Part shown: positions 18,567 to 29,344 of the stretch, one piece after another | Layout of the letters: every line of letters begins with the position of its first letter | How positions within the stretch are numbered: position 1 is the first letter of the stretch | Assembly: GCA_902588625.1 (NCBI GenBank) | Contig: CACIPU010000001.1 | Location: forward strand, 1 to 64,000 | Direction of reading: 5' to 3' | Length of the DNA stretch: 64,000 nt | Origin: an uncultured Pelagibacteraceae bacterium | GTDB taxonomy: Bacteria > Pseudomonadota > Alphaproteobacteria > Pelagibacterales > Pelagibacteraceae | Notes under the pieces: generated by a model | What the model was told of the DNA's origin: nothing | Seen by the model: only the letters and a program-made list of their open reading frames with translations | The model's database searches: none | Position numbers and translations under genes: made by a program

Positions 18567-21500
18567 TTAATATATATAAAAAAAATCTAAAAAAGTTAAT
18601 TGACAACAACGTATATAATTCAAGTCAAGAACATGATGCTTGTGGAGTTGGTTTTATAACATCAACGGAAGGAAAAAAAACTAGACAAGTTGTAGAATAT
18701 GGAATTCAGGCATTAAAAGCAGTTTGGCATCGTGGGGCTGTTGATGCTGATGGAAAAACTGGCGATGGAGCAGGAATTCATATTGAAATTCCAAAAGATT
18801 TTTTTGTAGAAAGAATAAAAAATGCAGGAAGAGAACATAAAGAAGGTATTATTTGTGTGGGAATGATTTTTCTTCCACGAAATGATTATTCTTCCCAAGA
18901 AAAATGTAAAACAATAGTAGAAAATGAATTATTAAATAGAAATTATTATATTTATAGATGGAGACAAGTTCCAGTTAACACTAAAGTTTTAGGTACTAAG
19001 GCAGAGAACAATAGACCAGAAATTGTCCAGGTTATTTTTAAATCTAACGACAAAAACTTAAAAGACGATGAGCTTGAAAGAGATTTATATATTGCAAGAA
19101 AAAAAATAGAAAAACAATCAAACTTAGAGAAATTGAAGGATTTTTATATTTCATCAATGAGCTCAAGATCTATTATTTATAAAGGCATGTTTTTAGCAGA
19201 AGCTTTATCAGAGTTTTACCCAGACTTGTTAGACAAACGTTTTATTTCTAGATTTGCAATTTTTCATCAAAGATATTCAACAAATACATTTCCTAGCTGG
19301 GACTTAGCTCAACCATTCAGAACTTTAGCCCATAATGGCGAAATTAATACAATTAAAGGCAATATTAATTGGATGAAAATTCACGAACAAGACATGAATA
19401 ATAAGTTTTTTAAAGATATAGATTCTTTAAAACCTGTCATTGGAGTAAATAATTCTGACTCAGCAGCGCTAGATAATGTTTTCGAATTACTTGTTAGATC
19501 AGGTAAATCTGTCCCTTTAGCTAAACTAATGTTGATTCCGGATGCCTGGTCTAAAAGAAGAAAAACTGTATCAAAAGCTCATCAACAGTTATTTAATTTT
19601 TTAAATAGCACGATTGAACCTTGGGATGGACCAGCCGCCATTTCTGCGACAGATGGTAAATGGATAATAGCAGCACAAGATAGAAATGGCCTACGTCCAT
19701 TGAGATATACAATTACCTCAGATAAATTGTTATTCGCAGGATCAGAAACGGGAATGATACCTTTTGATGATAAAAAAATTATTTTTAAGGGTAGATTAGG
19801 ACCAGGACAAGCTATAGCAGTTGATCTTAAAAACGGTCAAATTTTTGATAGTAAAAATCTAAAAGATAAAATTTCAAAAAATTATAAAAAATATAATAAA
19901 CAAATAATTGATTTAGATAAAAAATTTAATATTACAAAAGAAAAATTTATTTTTAAAGGTCAAGAGTTGAGGCAGCGACAATTCTTAGCTGGAATAAATA
20001 TTGAAGATTTAGAATTAATTTTACAGCCGATGGTAGAAGATACAAAAGAAGCAGTTGGCTCAATGGGTGATGACACACCATTAGCTGTTTTATCAGATCA
20101 ATATAGACCACTATCACATTTTTTTAGACAAAATTTTAGTCAAGTAACTAACCCACCTATTGATTCTTTGAGGGAAAGTGAAGTAATGAGCTTAAAAACA
20201 CGTTTTGGAAACACAGGAAATATTTTAGATTTTGAAAATTTAATAGAAGAAAATATTTATGTTTTAGAAGGTCCAATACTGTCTAATATCCAATTTGAGA
20301 AATTTTTACGACTTTTTAAAAAAAAAATAAAAATATTAGATTGTACTTTTGATATTAATAAAAGTTTAAAAACTAGATTAAATGATTTGCGAATTGAAGC
20401 TGAAGCAGCAGTACGAGAAGGTAGTAAACATCTTATTTTAAGTGATAAGAAAATTAATGGAGAAAAAGCTCCAATTCCGATGGCACTTGCTATTGGAGCA
20501 GTTAATTCAAAATTAGTAAATTCAGGTATAAGAGGTTTTGCTTCAATAAATTTACAAACATCTGAGGTTTTAGACACACATTCATTTGCTGTTATGTTAG
20601 GTGTAGGGGCTACTACCATAAATCCTTATATTGCTTTTGATTCTATTTACCAGCGTTATGAAAAAAAATTGTTTGGCAAGTTGAGTTTTGAAGACTGTGT
20701 TAAAAGATATATAAAATCTGTAGATAATGGCTTATTAAAAATAATGTCAAAAATGGGTATTTCTGTTTTAAGTGCATACAGAGGAGGATGTAATTTTGAA
20801 GCAGTTGGTTTAAGCAGGTCTTTAGTGGCAGAATATTTTCCCGGAATGACTTCTAGAATATCTGGTATTGGAATTACTGGAATTGAAAAAAAAATAAAAA
20901 AAATTCATGGAAAAGCTTTTAATAAAAATATTTCAATTCTTCCAATCGGAGGAATTTATAAGTATAGAAAAAATGGTGAAACACACCAATATCAAGGAAA
21001 TTTAATTCATGCATTACAATCAGCTGTAGAAACTAATTCATATGAAATTTATAAAAAATATGTTGAAGGAATATATAATTTACCAATAATTAATTTAAGA
21101 GATCTTTTAGATTTTAAAAAATTCAATAAATCAATAGATGTTAAGGAAGTTGAGAGTATTGAGAATATTAGAAAAAGATTTGGAAGCGGAAGTATGTCAC
21201 ATGGAGCTTTATCTGCAGAAGCTCATGAAACTTTAGCTATTGGTATGAATAGGATTAAAGCAGCTTCCTGTAGTGGAGAAGGAGGCGAAGATCCAAAAAG
21301 ATTTGTTATCAAGGAAAATGGTGATAATTCTAGTTCAAAAGTAAAACAAATAGCTTCGGCTAGATTCGGCGTAACAATAGAATATCTAAATAATTGTAAA
21401 GAAATAGAAATAAAAATTGCACAAGGTGCTAAACCTGGAGAGGGAGGTCAGCTCCCAGGATTTAAAGTTACAAAAGAGATTGCAAAATTGAGGCATTCTA

Positions 21501-23065
21501 CCCCTGGAGTTACTTTGATTTCTCCGCCCCCACATCATGATATTTATTCTATAGAAGATTTAGCACAGCTAATTTATGACCTTAAACAATCCAATCCAAA
21601 AGCAAGAGTAGGTGTGAAGTTAGTCGCTTCTACCGGAGTAGGAACTATTGCAGCTGGAGTAGCTAAAGCAAAAGCTGATGTAATATTAATTTCAGGTCAT
21701 TCTGGTGGAACTGCAGCTAGCCCACAAACTAGTGTTAAATACGTTGGGGTCCCTTGGGAAATGGGACTTACTGAGGTAAATCAAATTTTAACATTAAACG
21801 GACTTAGACAACAAGTTACTTTAAGAACTGATGGAGGAATAAAAACTGGAAGAGATGTTGTGATTGCTGCAATGATGGGAGCTGAAGAATTTGGGATTGG
21901 AACTACTTCTTTGGTAGCAATGGGTTGCATAATGGTTCGTCAATGTCATTCTAACACTTGTCCTGTAGGAGTTTGTACTCAAGATGAAAAACTAAGAAAG
22001 AGATTTACGGGAACACCCGAAAAAGTAGTAAATTTATTTACTTTTATTGCTGAAGAAGTTAGAGAAATATTAGCTAATTTAGGTTTCAAAAATTTGAATC
22101 AAATTATAGGAAGAACAGATCTTTTAAAACAAGTTAGCAGAGGATCATCTAATTTAGATGATTTGGATTTAAGTCCACTTCTAGTGCAAGCTGATCCAGG
22201 TAAAAATAACAGATTTGGTAATCCAATGTTAATAAATAAAGTTCCAGATACCCTAGATGAAATTATTTTTGAAAAAATTAAAAATTTACTTGGTAGAGAT
22301 AAAAATATTAATTTAACTTTTGAAGTAAAAAATACTCACAGAGCTGTTGGAACTAGACTATCTCATTATATCTACCAAAAATTTAAAAATAAAATAAACG
22401 ATCAAAATACTATAAAAATAAATTTATCTGGGTCAGCTGGCCAATCACTAGGCGCTTTTGGAATCAAGGGTTTAAAAATAAATTTATCAGGTGATGCAAA
22501 TGATTATGTTGGTAAAGGACTTTCAGGGGCAACGATAGTTATTAAACCACCTATTAAAAGTAATTTGGTTAGCCATGAAAATACTATTATTGGAAATACA
22601 GTTCTTTATGGAGCTACATCTGGAAAACTGTATGCAGCAGGACAATCAGGAGAAAGATTTGCTGTAAGAAATTCTGGAGCCGAAGCAGTAATAGAAGGTT
22701 GTGACTCTAATGGTTGCGAATATATGACTGGAGGAACGGTTGTAATTTTAGGCAAGATTGGTGATAACTTTGCAGCGGGAATGACTGGCGGGATGGCATT
22801 TGTTTATGACAAAAAAGATGAGTTTAATAATTTTGTAAACCAAAATTCAGTAGTTTGGCAAACACCAGAAACAGTATATTGGAAAGAATATTTAAGAAAT
22901 TTAATAAAGGAACATTTGAATGAAACAAATTCTAAAATAGCAAAAACGATATTAGATAACTTTGAAGAAGAAATAAAAAACTTTAAACAAATTTGTCCTA
23001 AAGAGATGCTAGGAAAATTGGAAAATCCATTGACTTTAAAGAGCCAAATTTCAGAAGCAGTTTAA
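18563..23065 (+). CDS. gltB: Glutamate synthase large subunit
   Basis: EHDACGVGF Ntn glutaminase motif, FMN/3Fe-4S region CHSNTCPVGVCTQD, GXGXG C-terminal domain. Confidence 0.96.
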   Translation: MINIYKKNLKKLIDNNVYNSSQEHDACGVGFITSTEGKKTRQVVEYGIQALKAVWHRGAVDADGKTGDGAGIHIEIPKDFFVERIKNAGREHKEGIICVGMIFLPRNDYSSQEKCKTIVENELLNRNYYIYRWRQVPVNTKVLGTKAENNRPEIVQVIFKSNDKNLKDDELERDLYIARKKIEKQSNLEKLKDFYISSMSSRSIIYKGMFLAEALSEFYPDLLDKRFISRFAIFHQRYSTNTFPSWDLAQPFRTLAHNGEINTIKGNINWMKIHEQDMNNKFFKDIDSLKPVIGVNNSDSAALDNVFELLVRSGKSVPLAKLMLIPDAWSKRRKTVSKAHQQLFNFLNSTIEPWDGPAAISATDGKWIIAAQDRNGLRPLRYTITSDKLLFAGSETGMIPFDDKKIIFKGRLGPGQAIAVDLKNGQIFDSKNLKDKISKNYKKYNKQIIDLDKKFNITKEKFIFKGQELRQRQFLAGINIEDLELILQPMVEDTKEAVGSMGDDTPLAVLSDQYRPLSHFFRQNFSQVTNPPIDSLRESEVMSLKTRFGNTGNILDFENLIEENIYVLEGPILSNIQFEKFLRLFKKKIKILDCTFDINKSLKTRLNDLRIEAEAAVREGSKHLILSDKKINGEKAPIPMALAIGAVNSKLVNSGIRGFASINLQTSEVLDTHSFAVMLGVGATTINPYIAFDSIYQRYEKKLFGKLSFEDCVKRYIKSVDNGLLKIMSKMGISVLSAYRGGCNFEAVGLSRSLVAEYFPGMTSRISGIGITGIEKKIKKIHGKAFNKNISILPIGGIYKYRKNGETHQYQGNLIHALQSAVETNSYEIYKKYVEGIYNLPIINLRDLLDFKKFNKSIDVKEVESIENIRKRFGSGSMSHGALSAEAHETLAIGMNRIKAASCSGEGGEDPKRFVIKENGDNSSSKVKQIASARFGVTIEYLNNCKEIEIKIAQGAKPGEGGQLPGFKVTKEIAKLRHSTPGVTLISPPPHHDIYSIEDLAQLIYDLKQSNPKARVGVKLVASTGVGTIAAGVAKAKADVILISGHSGGTAASPQTSVKYVGVPWEMGLTEVNQILTLNGLRQQVTLRTDGGIKTGRDVVIAAMMGAEEFGIGTTSLVAMGCIMVRQCHSNTCPVGVCTQDEKLRKRFTGTPEKVVNLFTFIAEEVREILANLGFKNLNQIIGRTDLLKQVSRGSSNLDDLDLSPLLVQADPGKNNRFGNPMLINKVPDTLDEIIFEKIKNLLGRDKNINLTFEVKNTHRAVGTRLSHYIYQKFKNKINDQNTIKINLSGSAGQSLGAFGIKGLKINLSGDANDYVGKGLSGATIVIKPPIKSNLVSHENTIIGNTVLYGATSGKLYAAGQSGERFAVRNSGAEAVIEGCDSNGCEYMTGGTVVILGKIGDNFAAGMTGGMAFVYDKKDEFNNFVNQNSVVWQTPETVYWKEYLRNLIKEHLNETNSKIAKTILDNFEEEIKNFKQICPKEMLGKLENPLTLKSQISEAV

Positions 23066-23832
23066 ACAGTAGATATTTTTTTAATCATTAGACTTAATTG
23101 ATAACAGATTTTTTTTAGGTCAATTATTCTTGACAAACTGTGTTGTCCATTTTTAACCACAATAAATTTTTTATCTGATTTACTAAAAATTCCCAAAATT
23201 TTTTTTGAATATTTTAAAGGCACCACATTATCTTTTGATCCATGTAATAAAGTAATTGGTATATTTATATAATTTTTTTTATTTAAAATTTTATTATTTC
23301 TTCCGTCAAAGATTAGTTGTTTTGTGAGTGGGTACGTAAAATCACCATGTTCAAGATTATAAACATTATTGTCAATTATAAATTTTTTAATTTTTTTTGT
23401 AAATTTTTTCCACATAAGATTTTCTAAAAAGTCTGGGGCAGAGCCAATCCCGATAAATCCTTTTATATTTTTTTTAAAAAATGGAAATAAATTTAAAGCT
23501 ATCCAACTTCCCATGCTAGATCCAATAAAAATCAATTTTGTTTTTTTTTTTAATTTTGAACTAATAAGCTCCTTAGCTTCCTTAGTCCATAAAGAAATAT
23601 TTCCATCAATAAATCTTCCTGAAGATTTTCCATGTCCAGAATATTCAAATTTTAAAAAATTTAATTTTTTCTTTGAACAGAATTTTTGTACGGCTTTTGG
23701 TTTTGCTCCAACCATATCAGACATAAAACCATGAAAAAAAACTACAGTTATTTGGCTATTTTTTTTAATAAATAAATATTTAATTTTTTTTTTGCTACTT
23801 GTGATAAAATATTTAGATGTTTTATAAGTCAT
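23062..23832 (-). CDS. Alpha/beta hydrolase
   Basis: FFHGFMSDMVGAKP, GSSMGSW nucleophile elbow, LLHGSKDNVVPL. Confidence 0.82.
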   Translation of the reverse strand: MTYKTSKYFITSSKKKIKYLFIKKNSQITVVFFHGFMSDMVGAKPKAVQKFCSKKKLNFLKFEYSGHGKSSGRFIDGNISLWTKEAKELISSKLKKKTKLIFIGSSMGSWIALNLFPFFKKNIKGFIGIGSAPDFLENLMWKKFTKKIKKFIIDNNVYNLEHGDFTYPLTKQLIFDGRNNKILNKKNYINIPITLLHGSKDNVVPLKYSKKILGIFSKSDKKFIVVKNGQHSLSRIIDLKKICYQLSLMIKKISTV

Positions 23833-23858
23833 TTAAAATACTATAGTAATTCAAAAAA

Positions 23859-25022
23859 ATGAAAAAAAAAATCAAAGTTTTACAAGTTATACCAAAATTA
23901 GGTTACGGAGGAGCAGAAACTGGTTGTTATGACTTGGCACATTTTTTACCAGAAAAAGGTTGTAAATCTTATATAGCTACAAGCTCTGGAGCTTTACTTG
24001 ATTATGTTGATAAAAAAAAAGTTAAAGTATTTAGATTACCAGTACACTCAAAAAATCCAATTTTAATGTTACTTAATACATTGATAATTTTTTTTATAAT
24101 AATTATTTACAATATTGATATTATACATGCTAGAAGTCGAGCGCCTGCTTGGTCATGTTATTTAGCAAGCAAGTTATCTTTTAAAAAATTTGTAACAACA
24201 TTTCATGGAACATATAATTTTAATAATAGTTTTAAAAAATTTTATAATTCAGTAATGGTTAGATCGGACTTGGTCATTGCAGGTTCAAATTTTATTTTTT
24301 CACATATAAATGAAAATTATAGTAATTTTTTTTTGAAAAATAAGAGAAAACTTTTAGTAATTTTTAGAGGTATTAATACAAACTATTTTAATCCCCAAAA
24401 AATTTTACCAGTAAAAATAGATAAGTTTTCAAAGGAAAATAATATTGATAGAAATAAGTTTATTATTCTATTACCTGGAAGATTAACCTCATGGAAAGGT
24501 CAAAAAATATTTATTGAAAGTATAAAGTTACTCTCAGAAAAAAGTGATATACCACCTTTTGAAGCTATTATTCTTGGCAGCGACCAGGGAAGAAATGTTT
24601 ATAAAAAACAACTTCTTGTTTTAACTCAACAATACAGATTAGGTAAAATTATTAAATTTATCGATGCATGCAAAGAAATGCCTATAGCTTATGGAATTTC
24701 TAATTTAGTATGCTCTTGTTCTACAGAACCAGAGGCTTTCGGAAGAGTTTCAGTTGAAGCTCAGGCAATGCAACTACCTATTGTTGCAAGTAATATAGGT
24801 GGATCAAAAGAAACTATAATTCAAGAAAAATCAGGTTTTTTATTTAAAAATAAAGATTCTAAGTCATTAGCTGATTGTATAGCTTTAGTAATGCAAAAAG
24901 ACTACAACTCGTTAAAATTAATTGGTACAGAAGGCAGAAAAAATGTATTAAAACGATTCGATGTTGATAAAATGTGTCAGACAACCTTTACTGAATATAA
25001 AAAATTGATAGAGTTATCTTAA
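23859..25022 (+). CDS. Glycosyltransferase family 4-like
   Basis: VIPKLGYGGAETGCYDLA, LLPGRLTSWKGQKIFI, PEAFGRVSVEAQAMQLPIVASNIGG. Confidence 0.9.
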   Translation: MKKKIKVLQVIPKLGYGGAETGCYDLAHFLPEKGCKSYIATSSGALLDYVDKKKVKVFRLPVHSKNPILMLLNTLIIFFIIIIYNIDIIHARSRAPAWSCYLASKLSFKKFVTTFHGTYNFNNSFKKFYNSVMVRSDLVIAGSNFIFSHINENYSNFFLKNKRKLLVIFRGINTNYFNPQKILPVKIDKFSKENNIDRNKFIILLPGRLTSWKGQKIFIESIKLLSEKSDIPPFEAIILGSDQGRNVYKKQLLVLTQQYRLGKIIKFIDACKEMPIAYGISNLVCSCSTEPEAFGRVSVEAQAMQLPIVASNIGGSKETIIQEKSGFLFKNKDSKSLADCIALVMQKDYNSLKLIGTEGRKNVLKRFDVDKMCQTTFTEYKKLIELS

Positions 25023-25025
25023 CAA

Positions 25026-26942
25026 ATGCCCAATATAAAATTACCTGATGGTAAGAAAATTCCATTTACAAAAAAGATTGATGGTTACGAAATAGCAACA
25101 AAAATTAGCAAATCCTTAGCTAAAGATGCTTGTGTAATGAGTGTAAATGGAATTCTCAAAGATCTTAGCTCTTCGATTGAATCAGACTCAGAAGTAAAAA
25201 TTATTACAGCTAAAGATAAAGAAGGTCTAGACGTTATCAGGCACGATGCTGCGCACATATTAGCTATGGCTGTTCAAGAACTATTTCCTGGAACACAAGT
25301 TACAATTGGTCCAGTAATTGAAAACGGTTTCTATTATGATTTTTCTAGAAAAGAGCCTTTCACATTAGATGATCTTAAAAAAATAGAAAACAAAATGAGA
25401 GAAATAGTTGATCGTGATGAAGTCACTAAACGCGAGATATTAAATAGAGATGCAGCAATATCTCATTTCCAAAAAATAGGTGAAGAATATAAAGCAGAAA
25501 TCGTGGAAAGCATTCCCAAGAATGAAGAGGTATCTATATATCATCATGGTAAGTGGTCAGACCTGTGTAGAGGTCCACATCTGCCTTCTACTGGAAAAAT
25601 TGGTAAAGCATTTAAACTTACAAAAGTTTCTGGAGCTTATTGGAGAGGAGATTCGAATAATGAAATGCTTCAAAGAATATATGGAACATGTTGGAGAAAC
25701 AAAAAAGAATTAGATGAATACCTTTTGCGATTGGAAGAAGCTGAAAAAAGAGATCATAGAAAACTAGGCAAGGAAATGGATTTATTTCATTTCAGAGAAG
25801 AAAGTCCTGGTGCAGTATTTTGGCACCATAAAGGTTGGTCATTATTTCAAACACTTATTGATTATATGAGATTAAAACAATTAAAAGCAGGATATAAAGA
25901 AATTAATACTCCAGAAATATTGGATAAAACATTATGGGAAAAATCAGGCCATTGGGAAAAGTTTGGAGAGCATATGTATACATCAGAAACCCCTGATAAA
26001 AAAATTTTTGCAATAAAACCAATGAATTGCCCTGGTTGTATACAAATATTTAATCAAGGGCTTAAAAGTTATAGGGATCTTCCTCTCAAGTTTTCTGAAT
26101 TTGGTAAAGTTCATAGATATGAACCTTCCGGAGCTTTACACGGTTTGTTAAGAGTTAGAGCTTTTACACAAGATGATGCGCATATTTTTTGTACTGAGGA
26201 ACAGATTACACAAGAATGTTTAGTAGTAACCAATTTAATCTTAGAGATTTATAAAGATCTTGGTTTTGAAAATATTCTATTAAAATATTCTGATAGACCA
26301 GAAAAAAGAGTTGGAGAAGATAAGGTCTGGGACAAATCTGAAGCTGCCTTGTTAGAAGCAATCAAAAAATCAAAATTAAAATATGAAATCAATAAAGGAG
26401 AAGGAGCTTTTTATGGACCTAAAATAGAATTTGTATTAAGAGATGCTATAGGAAGAGATTGGCAATGTGGCACGTTACAAGTGGATCTTAATTTACCTTC
26501 TAGACTTGGAGCCTCATATATTTCAAAAGACGGTTCAAAACAAATACCAGTTATGCTTCATCGAGCTTTATTTGGTTCTTTAGAAAGGTTTATTGGTATT
26601 TTAATTGAACACTATGCAGGGAAACTCCCGTTATGGCTCGCTCCACTAAAAGCTGTAGTTTTACCAATAGCTCCAGAATTTGATAATTATGCAAAAAATA
26701 CATTTGAACTGCTAACGAAAGCAGGTATAAACACGGAAGTGGATTTAAAAAACCAAAAAATAAGTTACAAAATAAGAGAACATTCCTTAGCAAAAGTTCC
26801 TCTATTATTAATATGTGGGCAAAAAGAAGTTAATGATGAAAGTATAACAATAAGAAAATTAGGCTCAGAAAAACAAGAAACTTTAAATATTAATGAAGCA
26901 ATTAAAAAAATATCTAATTTAAATAAATTTCCAATAAACTAA
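25026..26942 (+). CDS. thrS: Threonyl-tRNA synthetase
   Basis: TGS domain, HDAAHILAMAV, KPMNCPGCIQIF, RYEPSGALHGLLRVRAFTQDDAHIFC. Confidence 0.97.
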   Translation: MPNIKLPDGKKIPFTKKIDGYEIATKISKSLAKDACVMSVNGILKDLSSSIESDSEVKIITAKDKEGLDVIRHDAAHILAMAVQELFPGTQVTIGPVIENGFYYDFSRKEPFTLDDLKKIENKMREIVDRDEVTKREILNRDAAISHFQKIGEEYKAEIVESIPKNEEVSIYHHGKWSDLCRGPHLPSTGKIGKAFKLTKVSGAYWRGDSNNEMLQRIYGTCWRNKKELDEYLLRLEEAEKRDHRKLGKEMDLFHFREESPGAVFWHHKGWSLFQTLIDYMRLKQLKAGYKEINTPEILDKTLWEKSGHWEKFGEHMYTSETPDKKIFAIKPMNCPGCIQIFNQGLKSYRDLPLKFSEFGKVHRYEPSGALHGLLRVRAFTQDDAHIFCTEEQITQECLVVTNLILEIYKDLGFENILLKYSDRPEKRVGEDKVWDKSEAALLEAIKKSKLKYEINKGEGAFYGPKIEFVLRDAIGRDWQCGTLQVDLNLPSRLGASYISKDGSKQIPVMLHRALFGSLERFIGILIEHYAGKLPLWLAPLKAVVLPIAPEFDNYAKNTFELLTKAGINTEVDLKNQKISYKIREHSLAKVPLLLICGQKEVNDESITIRKLGSEKQETLNINEAIKKISNLNKFPIN

Positions 26943-27488
26943 GTGTCATTTCAAAAACAAAATTATTTTCAAAGAAGAACAAGACCCAAAGGTCCTAGAA
27001 CTAACGATAGAATTAGAGCTTCACAAGTTCAAGTAATAAGTAGTGATGGAAAAAATCTTGGAACACTTCCCACACAAGAAGCAATTAACATAGCTAAACA
27101 AGAGGGTTTAGATTTAATAGAAATTTCTCCAAACGCAAATCCACCTGTATGTAAAATTATAGATATTGGAAAATATAAATACGATTTGCAAAAAAAAGCT
27201 CATAAAGCCAAAAAAAAACAAAAAATTGTGAATTTAAAGGAAATAAAATTAAGACCTGTTACAGAAATCCATGATTATAGTTTTAAAATTAAAAATGCTC
27301 AAAAATTTTTAACAAAAGGTGATAAGGTCAAATTTACTGTGCAATTTAGAGGAAGAGAAATGCAACATACAGATTTAGGTTATAAATTAATGCAAAGAAT
27401 AGCTGATGATACTGCTAAAATTGGGAAAATCGAAGTTAAGCCTAAGTTCGAAGGTAGGCAAATCATTATGATAATTCAACCATTATAA
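26943..27488 (+). CDS. infC: Translation initiation factor IF-3 (GTG start as given)
   Basis: GPRTNDRIRASQVQVIS, LDLIEISPNANPPVCKIIDIGKYKYD, VKFTVQFRGREM. Confidence 0.96.
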   Translation: MSFQKQNYFQRRTRPKGPRTNDRIRASQVQVISSDGKNLGTLPTQEAINIAKQEGLDLIEISPNANPPVCKIIDIGKYKYDLQKKAHKAKKKQKIVNLKEIKLRPVTEIHDYSFKIKNAQKFLTKGDKVKFTVQFRGREMQHTDLGYKLMQRIADDTAKIGKIEVKPKFEGRQIIMIIQPL

Positions 27489-27535
27489 TCTTATTGTAAA
27501 TCAAATATAATATTTGTATAAACTGCATAAATTTT

Positions 27536-27742
27536 ATGCCTAAATTAAAAACTAAAAGTTCTGCAAAAAAAAGATTTAAGTTAACCGCTAGGGGTAAAGT
27601 AAAAATGCCTCAAGCTGGAAAAAGACATGGAATGATTAAAAGAACTAATTCGCAGATTAGAAAACAAAGGGGGACTACAATTATGTCTAAACAAGATTCA
27701 AAAATTGTTAAATCATATATGCCCTATAGCTTGAGAGGATAA
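27536..27742 (+). CDS. rpmI: 50S ribosomal protein L35
   Basis: [31 protein letters not shown]. Confidence 0.96.
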   Translation: MPKLKTKSSAKKRFKLTARGKVKMPQAGKRHGMIKRTNSQIRKQRGTTIMSKQDSKIVKSYMPYSLRG

Positions 27743-27743
27743 A

Positions 27744-28100
27744 ATGGCAAGAGTTAAAAGAGGAGTTACTAGTCATGCACGTCACAAAAAAGTTTTAAAA
27801 CAGGTTAAAGGACAGTATGGAAGAAGAAAAAATACAATACGTGTAGCTAAACAAGCTCTAGAAAAAGCCTTGCAGTATGCCTACAGAGATCGAAGGACTA
27901 AAAAAAGAGAGTTTAGATCTTTATGGATCCAAAGAATAAACGCAGGAGTAAGAGCAGAAGGAATAACTTATTCTAAGTTTATATACGGCCTAAATAAATC
28001 AGGAATTAAACTTGACAGAAAAGTATTAGCGGATATTGCATACAACAATCCAGAGGTATTCAAATCGATTGTAAAAAAAATACAATCTTCCCTCAATTAG
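27744..28100 (+). CDS. rplT: 50S ribosomal protein L20
   Basis: [30 protein letters not shown]; conserved infC-rpmI-rplT order. Confidence 0.97.
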   Translation: MARVKRGVTSHARHKKVLKQVKGQYGRRKNTIRVAKQALEKALQYAYRDRRTKKREFRSLWIQRINAGVRAEGITYSKFIYGLNKSGIKLDRKVLADIAYNNPEVFKSIVKKIQSSLN

Positions 28101-28276
28101 TAAATAATCAAAAGCGTAGAGCAGCCTCTATCATAAAGGTATTATCATTACCTGAATTTTTATCAATTTTTAAAATCTAACATAATTTACTCTATATTCA
28201 TTTCTTGTTTACAACGAGAAACTAATTTAAAAGTGAGATTTGGAGATAAAAAATAGTAAAAAAATATCAGGAAGTA

Positions 28277-29344
28277 ATGGAAAATTTTAATCAAATTGAG
28301 AAAGATATTTTAGACAAAATTAAGAGTATAAAAAATCGTAACTCTTATGATTCAGTTAAAACTGAAATTTTTGGAAAAAAAGGTATTCTTACTGAATTGT
28401 TTAAAAAGATTGGAAGTTTAGATCAAGATCAAAGAAAAGAATTTGCTTCAAGACTTAATTCTTTAAAAACAAAAGTAACAGAAATCCTAGAAAAAAAACT
28501 TAATGATTTTAATCAGTTAGAAATTGACAAAAAACTTAAAAATGAAAATCTAGATGTAACGTTGCCTGGACGAACATATTTTTCTGGGAAAATTCATCCA
28601 GTTTCGCAAGTTATAGATGAGGTAACTTCGATTTTTTCTGAAATTGGTTTTTCTGTAGAGGAAGGACCTGATGTTGAAAATGAGTATTATAACTTTTCAG
28701 CACTTAATACACCTGAAAATCACCCAGCAAGAGATATGCACGATACTTTTTATCTTGAACAATCCAAAGATTTACTTTTAAGAACTCACACTTCACCAGT
28801 TCAAATTAGAACTATGTTAAAAGGAAAACCTCCTTTTAAAATAATTGCACCCGGGAGAACTTACAGATGTGATAGTGACCAGACTCATTCGCCCATGTTT
28901 CATCAATTGGAAGGTTTGCATATTGGTAAAAATATTAATATGGGGCACCTAAAAGGATGTTTATACTATTTTGTAAAGAAATTTTTTGAAGTTGAAAAAG
29001 TAAAAATAAGATTCCGACCTAGCCATTTTCCTTTTACTGAGCCATCAGCAGAGGTAGATATTGGGTATAAAATAGAAAATGGTCAAATTAAAGTTGGCGA
29101 TGGAGATAAATGGTTAGAGGTTCTTGGTTGTGGAATGGTACATCCCAATGTTCTTAAAAATGCAAAAGTAAATCCTAAACAATATCAAGGGTATGCATTT
29201 GGTGTTGGTTTAGACAGACTAGCGATGCTTAAATATGGAATTAACGACCTTAGAGCTTTTTTTGAAAGTGATATAAGATGGTTAGAATTTTATGGCTTTG
29301 ATCCTTTAGATGTTCCAACAAATTACAGAGGACTTAGTAGATGA
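28277..29344 (+). CDS. pheS: Phenylalanyl-tRNA synthetase alpha subunit
   Basis: [44 protein letters not shown]. Confidence 0.97.
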   Translation: MENFNQIEKDILDKIKSIKNRNSYDSVKTEIFGKKGILTELFKKIGSLDQDQRKEFASRLNSLKTKVTEILEKKLNDFNQLEIDKKLKNENLDVTLPGRTYFSGKIHPVSQVIDEVTSIFSEIGFSVEEGPDVENEYYNFSALNTPENHPARDMHDTFYLEQSKDLLLRTHTSPVQIRTMLKGKPPFKIIAPGRTYRCDSDQTHSPMFHQLEGLHIGKNINMGHLKGCLYYFVKKFFEVEKVKIRFRPSHFPFTEPSAEVDIGYKIENGQIKVGDGDKWLEVLGCGMVHPNVLKNAKVNPKQYQGYAFGVGLDRLAMLKYGINDLRAFFESDIRWLEFYGFDPLDVPTNYRGLSR

